Positions 41,883 through 53,600 of a stretch of DNA of 64,000 bases are shown here, in pieces; positions within the stretch are counted from its first letter, which is position 1, and each line of letters opens with the position of its first letter. Source of the DNA: Trichomonas vaginalis G3 (Eukaryota > Parabasalia > Trichomonadida > Trichomonadidae); NCBI RefSeq assembly GCF_026262505.1, contig NC_067207.1, forward strand, positions 3,294,252-3,358,251, in the 5' to 3' direction. Below the pieces are notes generated by a model that ran no database searches, was not told the DNA's origin, and saw only the letters and a list, made by a program, of their open reading frames with translations. Made by a program: the position numbers and the translations under genes.

Positions 41883-41888
41883 AAATGA
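41883..41888 (-). promoter_or_regulatory. Initiator TCATTT
   Basis: Start A at 41886 gives a 6-base 5' UTR. Upstream, TTTTTAAATTTTGGATTCAC is present twice in tandem (about 41930-42000). Confidence 0.55.
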
Positions 41889-42105
41889 TAAATTTTTTTA
41901 CGAAAAATTTTTGAGAAAAAAAAATAGTCGGATTTTTAAATTTTGGATTCACTTTTGCATACGATGAATTGTTATTTTTAAATTTTGGATTCACTTTTTC
42001 ATATATGAACAAAGTTTTCTGACATGTAAATTTACTATTAAAAACGATTATTCAAAGAGTATACTTTTGACATTTTACATGACATTTTTTCTAATTTCGA
42101 AGGTA

Positions 42106-45100
42106 ATGAGTATTTTAGAACACGATCCATCACTTCGATTTCTTGTTGATGCATATGTAAATCAAAGAAATCCTCCTAAAGAAAAGCTTGTTGCTGAATT
42201 AGGAAAACTAAGGATGGGTTTTTCGTATAATTGGCTTGAAAAGTTCAGAGATTCGAATATAAATCAATCTCTTGCAGTTGTTTTAAATGCAATATTCAGA
42301 TATGCAGATCATTCCGAGCCAACTGTTAGGATTGGCGCTTACAATGCTTTAGGCGGATTATTAATGTGCGTAACTCCATTCATTTCACACGAATTTACAG
42401 AATCATTCAATAAAGCAGTTGCTCCATTACCTATTTCACCAAAAGTATCCATTGCAATCATTAATACATTCGTATATTTAACAAGATTTATTTCTCCTGT
42501 TCGTATCAATGATTTCGTTTCAAAAGTACAAGTATCAACTCATTTTAATGTCGATATGACAGAAAATCTTAAATATTTACCACAAATCATCCCATTAATG
42601 ACAAATTTACCTTTAGAATTCCATCAGAACATTTTGAGATCGTTGGTCTTCAAATGCGGTAGAAACCCAAATGCCGCATTTGTTTCATGTGTCGTTAGCT
42701 TAATTGACTGCAAAAATCAATTATTAAGTTTGCTAGAGCAATTTATACAAGAAAACAACTTATCAATATGCGCAATATGGTTAGGACCACAGATACTATC
42801 GAATAGAAAAAATTACGATGCTTTATCCGAAAAAGGAAAACATTTATTTATTGACGCAGCTCTTGAAGAGTTATCAAGAGAATCTGCAACCAATCTATCA
42901 GTTTTCGAAAGCTCCTGCATGATTTGCTCATTACATCTCAATTATATCAAGGGAACTCCTGAATATGATTCGTTTTACGAGAAAATCCGACAATTTACAC
43001 AAAAACAATATTCGTCTGTATACAAAGTTAGGTTGTTTTTGCTTCCTACACCTCTAGAAGAGCTAAAAGACGATGCAAAGGATAATGATCAGATAAAAGC
43101 AGCGAAATTGCAAGCAATTGCATCATATTTCGAAGCTAACGAAAACTGTGATGCAGATGTCATTGCAGAAATGCTTTTAAAGTACAAAAATTCAGAAAAT
43201 GATTTATATTGTGTCTTAATTGAGTCATTTGCCAGATGTATCAAAGGAATGTTAAGGAGATGCAAGAAAAGACTTCATTTACAACTCCTTGAACTCATTT
43301 TGAGGACGAAAAATAAAAATTGGGTTCATGATGAGGCCGTAACTAAGGTTATAGACGAAATAGAGCCTAATTTGATACCGAGATATGTTGATCTTGTTGT
43401 TGATAGGCTCATTGAGTTCTCTTTAAGCTCAAATGAAAGATTATGCAAATCTGCAATTAAATCTTTCGTCAGATTCTCATCTTATTCGAATATTGACATG
43501 ATACTTAACCGTCTGATGTGGAGTGACTGGATAGACGACCTTGTTTGCGAGAAAAGATTCAAATTATTATCAAAATTAGCGAAATACTTCAAAACTCCAC
43601 AGTTTTCTTATTTCGTACAGATCGCATATGAAGTATTAGAGCAATACGATGACACACGTGTTACTCCAAATGCTTTTCTCTTCTTAAGTCGCGTTCCAGA
43701 AAAAATTATTCCGGACAGGGTCAGAGAATACACATTTAGATACATAGTTAAGTATTGGCAGCAGTATACACAGTCCTCTGTCGACTCATCTCTCAAGAAA
43801 TACGTAGATAAGAGTATTGATACTCCATTCTTAGACAGTATCGACACGGATATAGTATCAAACCCCGTATTAAGCCACAAGAAGGCACTCAGACATATCA
43901 GAAATGCTTTCTTGTTCATGTGTAGCTTATCAACCGATCAAATCAGGGATATCAACTCTCTTTTCATGATTTCCTTGAAGCTTATACCCGTATTCGACAT
44001 AATAGCCCTTGAAGAAGCCATTCTGATGTATAATGCCAACCCGAATAATTTTAATTTGTTCTGGGACATGAACCAGTACTTGCTGATGACCACTTCCGAT
44101 GATACAGTTGCTGCCAGTTGCCTTTCCCTCATTATAAGGACCGGAAAACCCATTCCTGAGAATATTCAACAGATTGCCAGAGCTTTTTTGGACGATGACG
44201 TGATAGAAAACACTGATCTCTTCTTCTTCTCGTTCGTCATCATGGACATGATCGACCACGAGTTCGCAATGGCCTCAGTTGACAAACTTTTGAAGAGAAT
44301 CACAAAAACTTCTCAAATTTCTTTACTTTACAGATTATTACACGTATCAGGCCAATCAATTTTACCAAAAATTTCGGACGATAAAGCTCTCGCTTTCATT
44401 GAATATTCTAACGAACAAAACGGCCGATACGATGAAAAAATTGAGAATTATCTCAAAGAAAATACAATCACGGAATGGTTAATAAATGATGTGCCAATTA
44501 ACCGCAACTTAACGGTTTTCTTACAAAGGAAAAGTGAAGTGAAGTGGCATTTGACAAAATCTGACACTTTCACTTCACTTCACTGGGAATATATATTTTC
44601 GCACAGGGATAATTTTGATTTAGAGAATTTAATTGAGTACATCAAAGAAAACCGTCGAAAATTCAATACTTTTGACATTTGTGATTTAATTGATGAAAAA
44701 CCGAAAGAAAAAACATTTAATTTGACAAAAATAGAGAACACGAAATTGAGTACTGTTTCTCCTATTTTAGGATTAAATGTTTTTGTGAAAGAAATCTCTT
44801 TATTAAGGTCATTCTACGAAAACAGGAATTCACAAGTTGACTCCAGTTTATTCATGAAAAGTTTCGAATATTTCGAACTGAATTTCGACATAAAAGGAAT
44901 GAAAACTCTTCTGGATTTCGCAAAAAGAGTCAAACAACCTCTGGATTTGTCAATAATCCAGAAACACATGATTGTACTGACAGATAGAATTTTTGGTAAT
45001 TTCATTCAATGTTTTGCTGGAAACGGTTTTGTAAATAATCTATCGTCCGAAATCAAAGAAAAAATTGAGAGAAAACTTGGTCAAAAAATTGACAAAAACT

Positions 45101-46485
45101 TGATTTTGTATTACACTAAAAACAAAAACATTGCGGCTTTTGTCGATGCAGACCCTGTTTATTTCTTAGATTTCTTCAAAGACGAACCAGATTTCAAGGT
45201 AAAACAAATTCCGCCACTTTTATCGTTCCTTTCAAATCCACTTTTCCCAATTGACTTCATTTTTGACTTTTGTTTGAGGATGTTTGTGATTTTCCCTGAC
45301 ATGACGTCTTCTAAGAAGAAATCCGCTTTCACAAGATTTTTGTTGATGTGTTGTGAAGCTGTCAAAACCGAAAAAACCGCCCAACAAAAATTTTTCATTT
45401 TTATCAAACAAAATTTGCCAAATTTGATTCAAGTTTGTTCTGATAGTTGTTATTTAGATATCTTTAGAATTCTCAAGTATTTGATACCATTTTTGGATAG
45501 TAACAATTTACCAAGTTACTTCACAAACGCGATTTCTCTTCCTTATAATTCTATTTTACTTCCTCTGTTTATTGAATTACTTTTTACGGTTTCTCTCAAA
45601 AATATGACAACATTTAATTTGACGCAGAGTTACATTGAGAACTGTTTCAATTATTCGAACAACAGAGCATCGACAATTGCCGCAATTATGAGATCTTTGA
45701 GTTTGTTAACTGATGTTACTTTTCCTAATAATAACATGACACTATCTTTGAAAGTATTTCCGATTTTGTTTAATTATTTCGGATTGATTGAATTGAATTT
45801 CTTGTTGTCGCAGAATTTTTCGGATTTAGTTTATTCTCTTTTGACGAATTCGAATTCTAATTTAGTTCCAACTAATTTTTGTGACAAAATCAAAGTCAAA
45901 TTTTTATCTGACAAAAGAAAAGCATGCATTTGTTATTGTTTAGAGTTTTTAGTTCATCTTGGAATAAGGGATATAGATTTGATCAAATACTTGTTCTCTC
46001 TTCCTTTCGATAATGAATATCTCATGAATTCGATTGAAGAAAGCTATGGATTGACGTTGCAAATAACTACTGATGAAAACTCAATAAGATCAATCAAAAA
46101 CATGTTTATTTCTCTCGCGTCTGAGAGATTTGTTTCGTATCCGAACGCGAGATTGGGAAGATTCTTATTGTCTGTTTTACAAAGTGCAAAACATTTGGAT
46201 GTTCCTCAGTTTTTGTTTAATAATTTGTCAAAGAAATCAAGAGATTTTGTCACTTTGTTTTCTGTTTTGGGAGTTTTCTTGAATCAGCAGAAGTTTTCTA
46301 CTGAAGAATGCGCAAAATGTGTAGATATTGAAGCATTTAAGTTGCAGAGTAGAAGTCAGTCAATGATGTTGATTTGCTCTGGAAGTAAAGAGAATCACGG
46401 ACTGGCTTTCGAAATTGCTGCTTCTGAAACAGAAGATGTTTCAATGATAACTCAAGAATACGAGAAATTCTTACATCCACAATAA
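42106..46485 (+). CDS. Large HEAT/armadillo-type helical scaffold protein
   Basis: A 1459-aa protein from ATG 42106 (MSILEHDPSLRFLVDAYVNQRNPP). It is helical throughout, with HEAT-like pairs in the first 800 residues (YADHSEPTVRIGAYNALGGLLMCV, RLCKSAIKSFVRF). There is no catalytic motif, membrane segment or signal peptide. In-frame codons extend upstream to another ATG at 42079, but the conserved-looking start of the helical domain is at 42106. The size and architecture recall scaffold proteins such as focadhesin/huntingtin-like HEAT proteins; I cannot assign one. Lys-rich and Phe-rich composition increases in the last third. Confidence 0.7.
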   Translation: MSILEHDPSLRFLVDAYVNQRNPPKEKLVAELGKLRMGFSYNWLEKFRDSNINQSLAVVLNAIFRYADHSEPTVRIGAYNALGGLLMCVTPFISHEFTESFNKAVAPLPISPKVSIAIINTFVYLTRFISPVRINDFVSKVQVSTHFNVDMTENLKYLPQIIPLMTNLPLEFHQNILRSLVFKCGRNPNAAFVSCVVSLIDCKNQLLSLLEQFIQENNLSICAIWLGPQILSNRKNYDALSEKGKHLFIDAALEELSRESATNLSVFESSCMICSLHLNYIKGTPEYDSFYEKIRQFTQKQYSSVYKVRLFLLPTPLEELKDDAKDNDQIKAAKLQAIASYFEANENCDADVIAEMLLKYKNSENDLYCVLIESFARCIKGMLRRCKKRLHLQLLELILRTKNKNWVHDEAVTKVIDEIEPNLIPRYVDLVVDRLIEFSLSSNERLCKSAIKSFVRFSSYSNIDMILNRLMWSDWIDDLVCEKRFKLLSKLAKYFKTPQFSYFVQIAYEVLEQYDDTRVTPNAFLFLSRVPEKIIPDRVREYTFRYIVKYWQQYTQSSVDSSLKKYVDKSIDTPFLDSIDTDIVSNPVLSHKKALRHIRNAFLFMCSLSTDQIRDINSLFMISLKLIPVFDIIALEEAILMYNANPNNFNLFWDMNQYLLMTTSDDTVAASCLSLIIRTGKPIPENIQQIARAFLDDDVIENTDLFFFSFVIMDMIDHEFAMASVDKLLKRITKTSQISLLYRLLHVSGQSILPKISDDKALAFIEYSNEQNGRYDEKIENYLKENTITEWLINDVPINRNLTVFLQRKSEVKWHLTKSDTFTSLHWEYIFSHRDNFDLENLIEYIKENRRKFNTFDICDLIDEKPKEKTFNLTKIENTKLSTVSPILGLNVFVKEISLLRSFYENRNSQVDSSLFMKSFEYFELNFDIKGMKTLLDFAKRVKQPLDLSIIQKHMIVLTDRIFGNFIQCFAGNGFVNNLSSEIKEKIERKLGQKIDKNLILYYTKNKNIAAFVDADPVYFLDFFKDEPDFKVKQIPPLLSFLSNPLFPIDFIFDFCLRMFVIFPDMTSSKKKSAFTRFLLMCCEAVKTEKTAQQKFFIFIKQNLPNLIQVCSDSCYLDIFRILKYLIPFLDSNNLPSYFTNAISLPYNSILLPLFIELLFTVSLKNMTTFNLTQSYIENCFNYSNNRASTIAAIMRSLSLLTDVTFPNNNMTLSLKVFPILFNYFGLIELNFLLSQNFSDLVYSLLTNSNSNLVPTNFCDKIKVKFLSDKRKACICYCLEFLVHLGIRDIDLIKYLFSLPFDNEYLMNSIEESYGLTLQITTDENSIRSIKNMFISLASERFVSYPNARLGRFLLSVLQSAKHLDVPQFLFNNLSKKSRDFVTLFSVLGVFLNQQKFSTEECAKCVDIEAFKLQSRSQSMMLICSGSKENHGLAFEIAASETEDVSMITQEYEKFLHPQ

Positions 46486-46870
46486 TTTTTTATAGATTTA
46501 TTTTTATAATAAAAATTCTATATTTTTTTACTTCAATATTTAATATTGTATTTTTCATGTGATGTAACTGACATAGAACAGTTATTCATTCAATTTAATA
46601 ATGCATTTTTCTTACAATCTCTCAATTTTCTTGACAATCCAAACTTGATATCTCAATTTTCTAAGGAAAAACATTGATATTTTTGGTTGGATAAAAGTTA
46701 GAACTTTTTTTGTTATTATTAAAATAGGGTTTTATTGTGTGAATGAAAGTTTGAAGTGATTACTTCTTTCACATGACTTGATTATATCGTGTAATAATAA
46801 CAAAATAGAAAGATGAGTCATATTAATATTTAAATATTTCAATCGTGAAAAATTCTCATGCACCTTTATT
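46486..46870. other. AT-rich spacer
   Basis: About 385 bases after the HEAT gene. At its end (about 46884) the phrase ATTATGTTTGTTCTATTG begins, which recurs at 49142 and marks the start of the duplicated unit. Confidence 0.5.
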
Positions 46871-47117
46871 TTCTAATTCAGCTATTATGTTTGTTCTATT
46901 GTAAAAACATAATTATTACTATGATATTTTTTTTGAACAAAATAATGTTATAAAATTATAGTTCGTTTGCATAATATTTAAAGTACCTATCAAATGAATA
47001 ATCGGTGGATATAATTCATAAATCTTTACCTCTTTTAATTTAAAGTTAAATTATCGGTATCGTTATTGTTCAATTGAAATCTAAAAGTGGCATTTTTTAC
47101 AAAGACAAATGAAATAG

Positions 47118-48086
47118 ATTATTAAGTCATACTATAGAAATCAATACTATCCTTCATATGCTTTTATTAAATCTGAAGCTTTTTCCTATTTTGTCCAAAA
47201 TTGTTTATTCTACGATCTTGAAAATAGAGCTATATTCATCTCCCAATCAAAATCTTCTTTGGTTAGTCTTACATCTGAATTCTGTGTATTCAATAATTGC
47301 TCAAGCATGGAAACTACTGGAGGATCAATTTTCTTTGAAAAATATGGAAACGTTCTCATAAGACTTTGCTGTTCCTTTGGCAGTGAATTGCATAATACTA
47401 AAACTTATGGTCGTGGACTATTTTCAAATTTAGAAATCTCAAATGATTTGAATCACTATTCAATATTTTCAGAGAACTCAATTCAATTTTCTAAAGGAAA
47501 TCCTCAATGGGATCCGACAGTAGCTCATTTCCAAAATGGATGCAGTACAATATATAATACAAATATATCCAACACCGTTGACTGTTTTGCTGAATCATCA
47601 TATGGAATTAGAAACTCGATTTATTCATCAGTAAAATTGTGCACTTTTTCAAATAATCATGCCTATGCATGTAATTCATTGTATCACCAAAATTTTAATA
47701 ATACAATATCATATTGCAGTGCAATAAATAATTCAATTGTAGGCAGCTCTGAAGGAATATTTACTTTATATGACGGTGAATTAAATATTAGCAATTGTGT
47801 GATAAGAAAGAATTCGGCAGGGAATTTATTATGGACTCATAATGGCATTATTCATGTGTCATCTTCGTTTGTTGAGATTGGAAATATGAATTTGATGAAT
47901 GCAACAATTTATGATAATATTGACACAACATATATTCTTGGTATTCCTCATTTTAGTACAGCTCAATGCTTTGCCGAAATTGCCATTTCATATCAAACAT
48001 TAACACCCAATATATCTATATTCTGCAGAAAAACCTCACAAGTTCCATTATTATTTATCTCAATCTTTATTCCTATTTTGCTTTAA
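47118..48086 (+). pseudogene. Beta-helix (Pmp-like) gene, copy A, lacking its 5' end
   Basis: Open frame from 47118 (after TAG 47115-47117) to TAA 48086. There is no in-frame ATG until deep inside (METTGGS), and no signal peptide. The repeats NNCSSMETTGGSIFF, LCTFSNNHAYACNSLYHQN and SNCVIRKNSAGNLLWTHNG are typical of right-handed beta-helix surface proteins. The C-terminus is hydrophobic (TSQVPLLFISIFIPILL) without a cytoplasmic tail, like a lipid-anchor signal or a terminal membrane anchor. An overlapping frame at 47158 starts after TCATATG but is not coding for the repeats. It is probably a 5'-truncated gene. Confidence 0.6.
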
Positions 48087-48329
48087 ACATTGAATATTAC
48101 CCATATAATTTCTTATTTTTTCATGGATTTGTCGCTTAACATCAGATATCTGTGAACCAATTTAGTTTAAAAAGGCAATCAATATCCTCTCATTTTTGAA
48201 TCCTAATACCCCACTTGTCAGAAATTTAAATTAAAGTCGGAGAGGCGTATGCGCTGCCTTAATTCTTTTATATTGACTCTTTTGAAATAAAAAATGGCAT
48301 ATTGCATCAATGACGAACCATAATGAATC

Positions 48330-49171
48330 ATTAATTCATATTATCGAAGCCATTATTATAGCCCTTATACTTTTGAGAGATCCCAGGCTTTATCATATTA
48401 TGTCCATGATTGCATTTTTTCCGAGCTCACAAACAGAGCAATATGAGTTAATCAATCGAAATCATCTCTTGTCTATCTCACATGTGAGTTATGCGTTCTC
48501 AACAATTGCTCGACGTTCGATTCAGATGCAGGAGCAGTTCTTTTTAGAGACTTAGGAAGTATTCTTATCAAATATTGTTGCTCATTTAGTAGTTGCATTT
48601 ATAGCACGATGCCTGCGAATACATATCGTGGACTTTTTTCAAGGATAGTGATTTCAAATGATTTGAATCATCATTCAATTTTATCAGAAAATTCAATTCA
48701 ATATTGCCAAGGCACTCCAGATATTCCATCATCAGTAATTTTTCAATATGGATGCTGTACAATGTATTGCACAAATATATCTAACACCATCAACTACTTT
48801 GCTGAATCATCTTATGACATTAAAAGTACAATTTATTCGGCGTAAAATTATGCACTTTTACAAATAATCAAGCAAATACATGTAATTCAGTTACATACAA
48901 ATTTAACATAAATAACACCATATCATATTGTAACATTATGAATAATTCTGCGACAAATTTATTTTGGACAAGAAATGCTGTGATAACTGAAACCATTGAA
49001 TCAATTTATATTCTTGGAATTCCTCATTTTAGTTCAGCACAATGTTTTGCAGAAATTGCCGCTTCCTATGAAACATTAACTCCTCTTTTTACCGCATTAT
49101 GCAGATGCAATTCTCATGTATCTTTAATTTCTAATTTAGATATTATGTTTGTTCTATTGAAAAAGGCATAA
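48330..49171 (+). pseudogene. Beta-helix gene, copy B, strongly decayed
   Basis: Codons homologous to copies A and C can be followed from about 48387 (SYYVHDCIFSELTNRAI), but there is an in-frame TGA near 48450, a stop at 48843-48845, a frameshift and an internal deletion before the C-terminal part (ILGIPHFSSAQCFAEIAASYETLTPLF). More divergent than A and C are from each other, so it is an older copy. Confidence 0.7.
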
Positions 49172-49383
49172 TTATTACTATGATTTTTTTTGAACAAAAT
49201 AAGGTTATAAATACATCGACTAGATATTTTCCCATATTAATATTTAAAGTACCTATCAAATGAATAATCGGTGGATATAATTCATAAATCTTTACCTCTT
49301 TTAATTTAAAGTTAAATTATCGGTATCGTTATTGTTCAATTGAAATCTAAAAGTGGCATTTTTTACAAAGACAAATGAAATAG

Positions 49384-50349
49384 ATTATTAAGTCATACTA
49401 TAGAAATCAATACTATCCTTCATATGCTTTTATTAAATCTGAAGCTTTTTCCTATTTTGTCCAAAATTGTTTATTCTACGATCTTGAAAATAGAGCTATA
49501 TTCATCTCCCAATCAAAATCTTCTTTGGTTAGTCTTACATCTGAATTCTGTGTATTCAATAATTGCTCAAGCATGGAAACTACTGGAGGATCAATTTTCT
49601 TTGACAAATATGGAAGTGTTCTTATTCGACTTTGTTGTTCATTTGGTAGTGAGTTGTATAATACATTAACCTATGGTCGTGGACTATTTTCATATTTTGC
49701 AGTTTCAAATGATTTGAATCACTATTTAATATTTTCAGAGAACTCAATTCAATTTTCCAAAGGAACTACTATGTCTCCAACAGCAGCTTATTTTTTAAAT
49801 GGATGTAGCACTATATATAATACAAATATATCCAACACCGTTGACTGTTATGCTGAATCATCACATGCAATTAAATCATCAATTTATTCATCAGTAAAAT
49901 TGTGCACTTTTTCAAATAATCATGCTAATGGATATAATTCTTTGTATCACCAAAATTTTAATAACACAATATCATATTGCAATGTAATGAATAATTCTAT
50001 TGCTAGAAATCTTGAAGGAATATTTGTTATTTCTAACGGTGAATTAAATATTAGCAATTGTGCGATAAGAAAGAATTCAGTTGAAAATATATTACCGACC
50101 CAAAACGGCATTATTCATGTGTCATCTTCGTTTGTTGAGATTGGAAATATGAATTTGATAAATGCAACAATTTATGATAATATTGACACAACATATATTC
50201 TTGGTATTCCTCATTTTAGTACAGCTCAATGCTTTGCCGAAATTGCCATTTCATATCAAACACTTTCACCTCTTTTAACAATTTTCTGCAGAAAAATGTC
50301 CCAAATTCCATTATTGCTTATCTCAATTTTTATTCAGATTTTGCTATAA
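49384..50349 (+). pseudogene. Beta-helix gene, copy C, lacking its 5' end
   Basis: Same structure as copy A, at an offset of about 2266 bases; the first 60 codons are nearly identical and the middle has diverged (for example YTMSPTAAYF against PQWDPTVAHF). Open frame from 49384 to TAA 50349, one codon shorter than A. No start codon is in frame at the 5' end. The C-terminus is hydrophobic (QIPLLLISIFIQILL). The concentration of changes in the central repeats would fit antigen-type diversification if the copies serve as donors, but that is speculation. Confidence 0.6.
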
Positions 50350-50607
50350 ATACTTCATATACACAAGAAAATATAACTCTTATTCTAACTTGAATTTGTT
50401 GCTGAATATCAGGTATATGGGAGCAATTTCTATATTGATTCTTTCAATTCTTAATTTTCCTTTTTTTTATTTATTTATTTATTTCGTCGTATCATTGTTA
50501 ATTAGCTATATATGTCAGAATTGTCACAAGGGTTTGTCATTCATGAGTAAGTGTATCCTTAAAAAACAATATAAGATATAAAATAAAATATTTAGAAAAC
50601 AACTAAT

Positions 50608-53600
50608 TTAAAACACGAGTCTTGAGACTAAGTTAAGTATTTGAGGTCTCAAAGGATCAGTCAATTCCATTTGACGGATTTTTTCGTAGACTAAACTTGG
50701 AATTTGAGTCTTAGAAACAATTTCTTTCGCGCAAGAAATAAGAGACAAAGAGTTAATGATTGTATAAGAGTATCCCTCAAATGATGTTCCAAATAAATCA
50801 GACATCAAAACAAACAATTTTTCGTTCTCTTTTATGATTATTTCTGCTGCTTCAGTGTTTGCGGAAATTCTTTGCAAAGCAACTAAAACACGAATAATTG
50901 TTTCGTTGTCTCTCTTTTCTTCAATCATTTTCAAAAGAATTCCGACTCGCTTTGCAATCTTTATTGAGGCCTGTTTGTTTATTGCAACATTTGCAATGAA
51001 AATCAAAGAACTTGGAGCTGCAAAATCTTTTTCAACAAATGTTAAAATTGTTTCAATTGCATCTAAAGCTGGAGTTGAAAATGGAAATTGAGAGCTATAT
51101 GATGCTAAAACAATGCAACTGAGCTCTTGTAATCTCTCATCATCTTTGTTTAAAACATTAACAATGTCTTGAACAATTCCACTTTTTGAGAGAAGCCGTG
51201 AACCGTCAAATTTTGTTGAAAAAACTCCACAAAGTTTTAATGCATCAATTAATAGATCTTCTTCTTTGAAAAGACCTTTAATGAACTCTACAAGTCCTTC
51301 TCCTATTAATTCCGTCCAATCTTCTGTTGCGTTTTTCATGAAAATTGAAAGACAAACAGCTGTCAATTTTCTGACATTTTTTGACGGATGAGAATATTTT
51401 GGTTTTATGTATTTTGCCAAGAATTCTATCATTCCGAAAACAGATCTGAAATAGAACATTGTTGATAGTAATTTCAAACTAATCAATGTTGTTATTTCAT
51501 CATTGATTTCAAGGCATTTTTGAAGAGAACTCAAACATTCTCTGCAATTTGCTATTATCTTCGGACCATTTACAGATCTTCCTGACAAAGCTAGTGTTGT
51601 CAATGAAAGATTGGTAAATCTGCTTGATCTCAAAACAATTGAAGGGAACACTCCACAAAACAGTTTGATTTTGTCATCAGAATTTGGAGAAGACAATTCT
51701 TCAGACAATCTTCTTACGACAACTAAACTTAGATAAGCGATTTCTTCATTGGAAACTTTGCATAATTCAAGCAATCTCTTGAAGCCATCGACTGATGATC
51801 TGATGGCTTCTGCCGCACTCTTGAATGTTGATAATTTTTCCAAAAGAGAGATAATGGAGAAAAGCAAATTTCCTTCTGTTTCAGGCATCGCGTTAACCAA
51901 GCAATTATGGACTGGATTAGCAAGAGAAGCTTCTTCTTCATAGCACTTCCTGTCAATCATTTCCTTGAGAAAGTCTGCTGTTAACTTTCTTTGATTGATT
52001 TGTGAAGTGACCAAAAAAGCGGAAATTTTTGTTATCACTTCACCATTGAGTTTCAAGAGGTTTAATTTAAGAAGAGGAGTCAATACTTCTACGCAGTATG
52101 ACATTGACGTTGAAGACAAATGTCTTACAACTTCAATCAATGCTTCGACTGGCTGCAAATCAATGAATTTATGGAGAAATTCATTGTTTCTGAAACATTT
52201 CGCAATTAATTGGAATAAAACATTTGCAACTCTTGCATCTTCACATTTGGTTAATGATTCATGGATCTTCTCTGCTATATTTGCATTCAAAAATAGCTGT
52301 GTCCAGTTTTCTTCATCAAAAAGTGACTCTGCTTTCAAAATTGAGTCCAAACATTTTTCAGGGTCGGAAAATTTATCGACAATATCCTGTGCTGTTTCTT
52401 GTGAAGGTGTGTTGATATCGATTTTGACACTACTTGTGTCCTGTTCGTTCAGGAGATTGATGTAAGCTTCGATATCCTCTCTTCTTGCACCAGGGAAGTC
52501 TAATTCACCGGACTCAAGTATTTTTGCAATTGTTTCGAAGTCAGGACGCTTATCAGGGTCTGTGTCCCAGCAGATTTTGATGAGTTTGGAGATCCTTGAT
52601 GGATTTGGAGGCATCATTGGTCTTGCATTTGAGGACAAAACAGCTATCGTTACCTGTACATCTCTCATCTTCTTGAATGGAGAGTCTCCTGTTAGCAATT
52701 CCCATAGAAGAACACCGTATGAGTAAACATCAGCTTTTTCTGTGTAGCGCTCGGACTTGAGAACCTCAGGAGCCATCCACTGGACTGTTCCTACGCTGCC
52801 TGACATCAATTCGCCGTTCTCCGGAAGAGTTCTTGACATTCCAAAATCGCAAACTTTCGGAAAATCGTTTGCATCAAGGAGAACGTTGAGGGATTTGAGG
52901 TCTCTGTGTACGATTCCCTGTGAATGGAGGTATTTCATTGCATGGGCAACACCAATTGCGATGATTGTGAGCTTTGTTGGGTCTCTGAGCGGCTGGTTGT
53001 CATGAAGACGGTTGTATAAGCATCCACCTTCCATGAATTCAGTGACGATATAGAAAGGAGGTGTAATTGTAACGCCAACAAAAGGTAAAATCGCTGGATG
53101 GTTCATTTTACTGAAGATTGTGATCTCTCTCATGAACATTTCAAGGGAATATTGAGTGAAATGCGCAGCTTTCATCTTTTTAACAGCGACAATTCTGTTA
53201 TTCATGTTATCACTCACTTGATAAGACCAATAGACATCAGCAAATGCTCCATGTCCAATCACTTTCTTCAGATCGAAGTCGAATTGTTTGTAAATCCATG
53301 GTTCAAGGAATTTAACCTTATCATTTATCTCTTCCTGGGTCAAAATACGCGTTTTCTCCCTAAGAGATTGATTTGATTCTTCTTCATCATTCTGGTATTC
53401 GCGCACAATGCCTTCCAACTCTTCAAGACGCTTTGCATACAAAACAGAATTCGATTCTTGCAAAAGATTTTCATTTTTCATGAATTTAAGACGTTCAACT
53501 ATGTCTTGGAGATCAGCCAGATCATCTATTGCCTCCTGCGCTTGGTTTAGAGGTAATGGATCTTTATTTGCAAGTTTTAATGAGACAGTAAGTGCATTAA

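Larger units (their letters stand above)
46872..49237 (+). repeat. Tandem duplication unit 1 (about 2.26 kb)
   Basis: The sequence from 46972 on matches 49238 on, at a constant offset of 2266 bases through the start of the gene copies. The unit contains beta-helix copies A and B, preceded by a scrap of a C-terminal end like that of copy B. A second, partial unit (copy C) follows. Confidence 0.75.

Noticed and set aside
47158..47361. Frame starting right after TCATATG as the true N-terminus of beta-helix copy A
   Set aside because: It is out of phase with the beta-helix codons and does not look like a signal peptide; the other frame carries the family repeats back to 47118.
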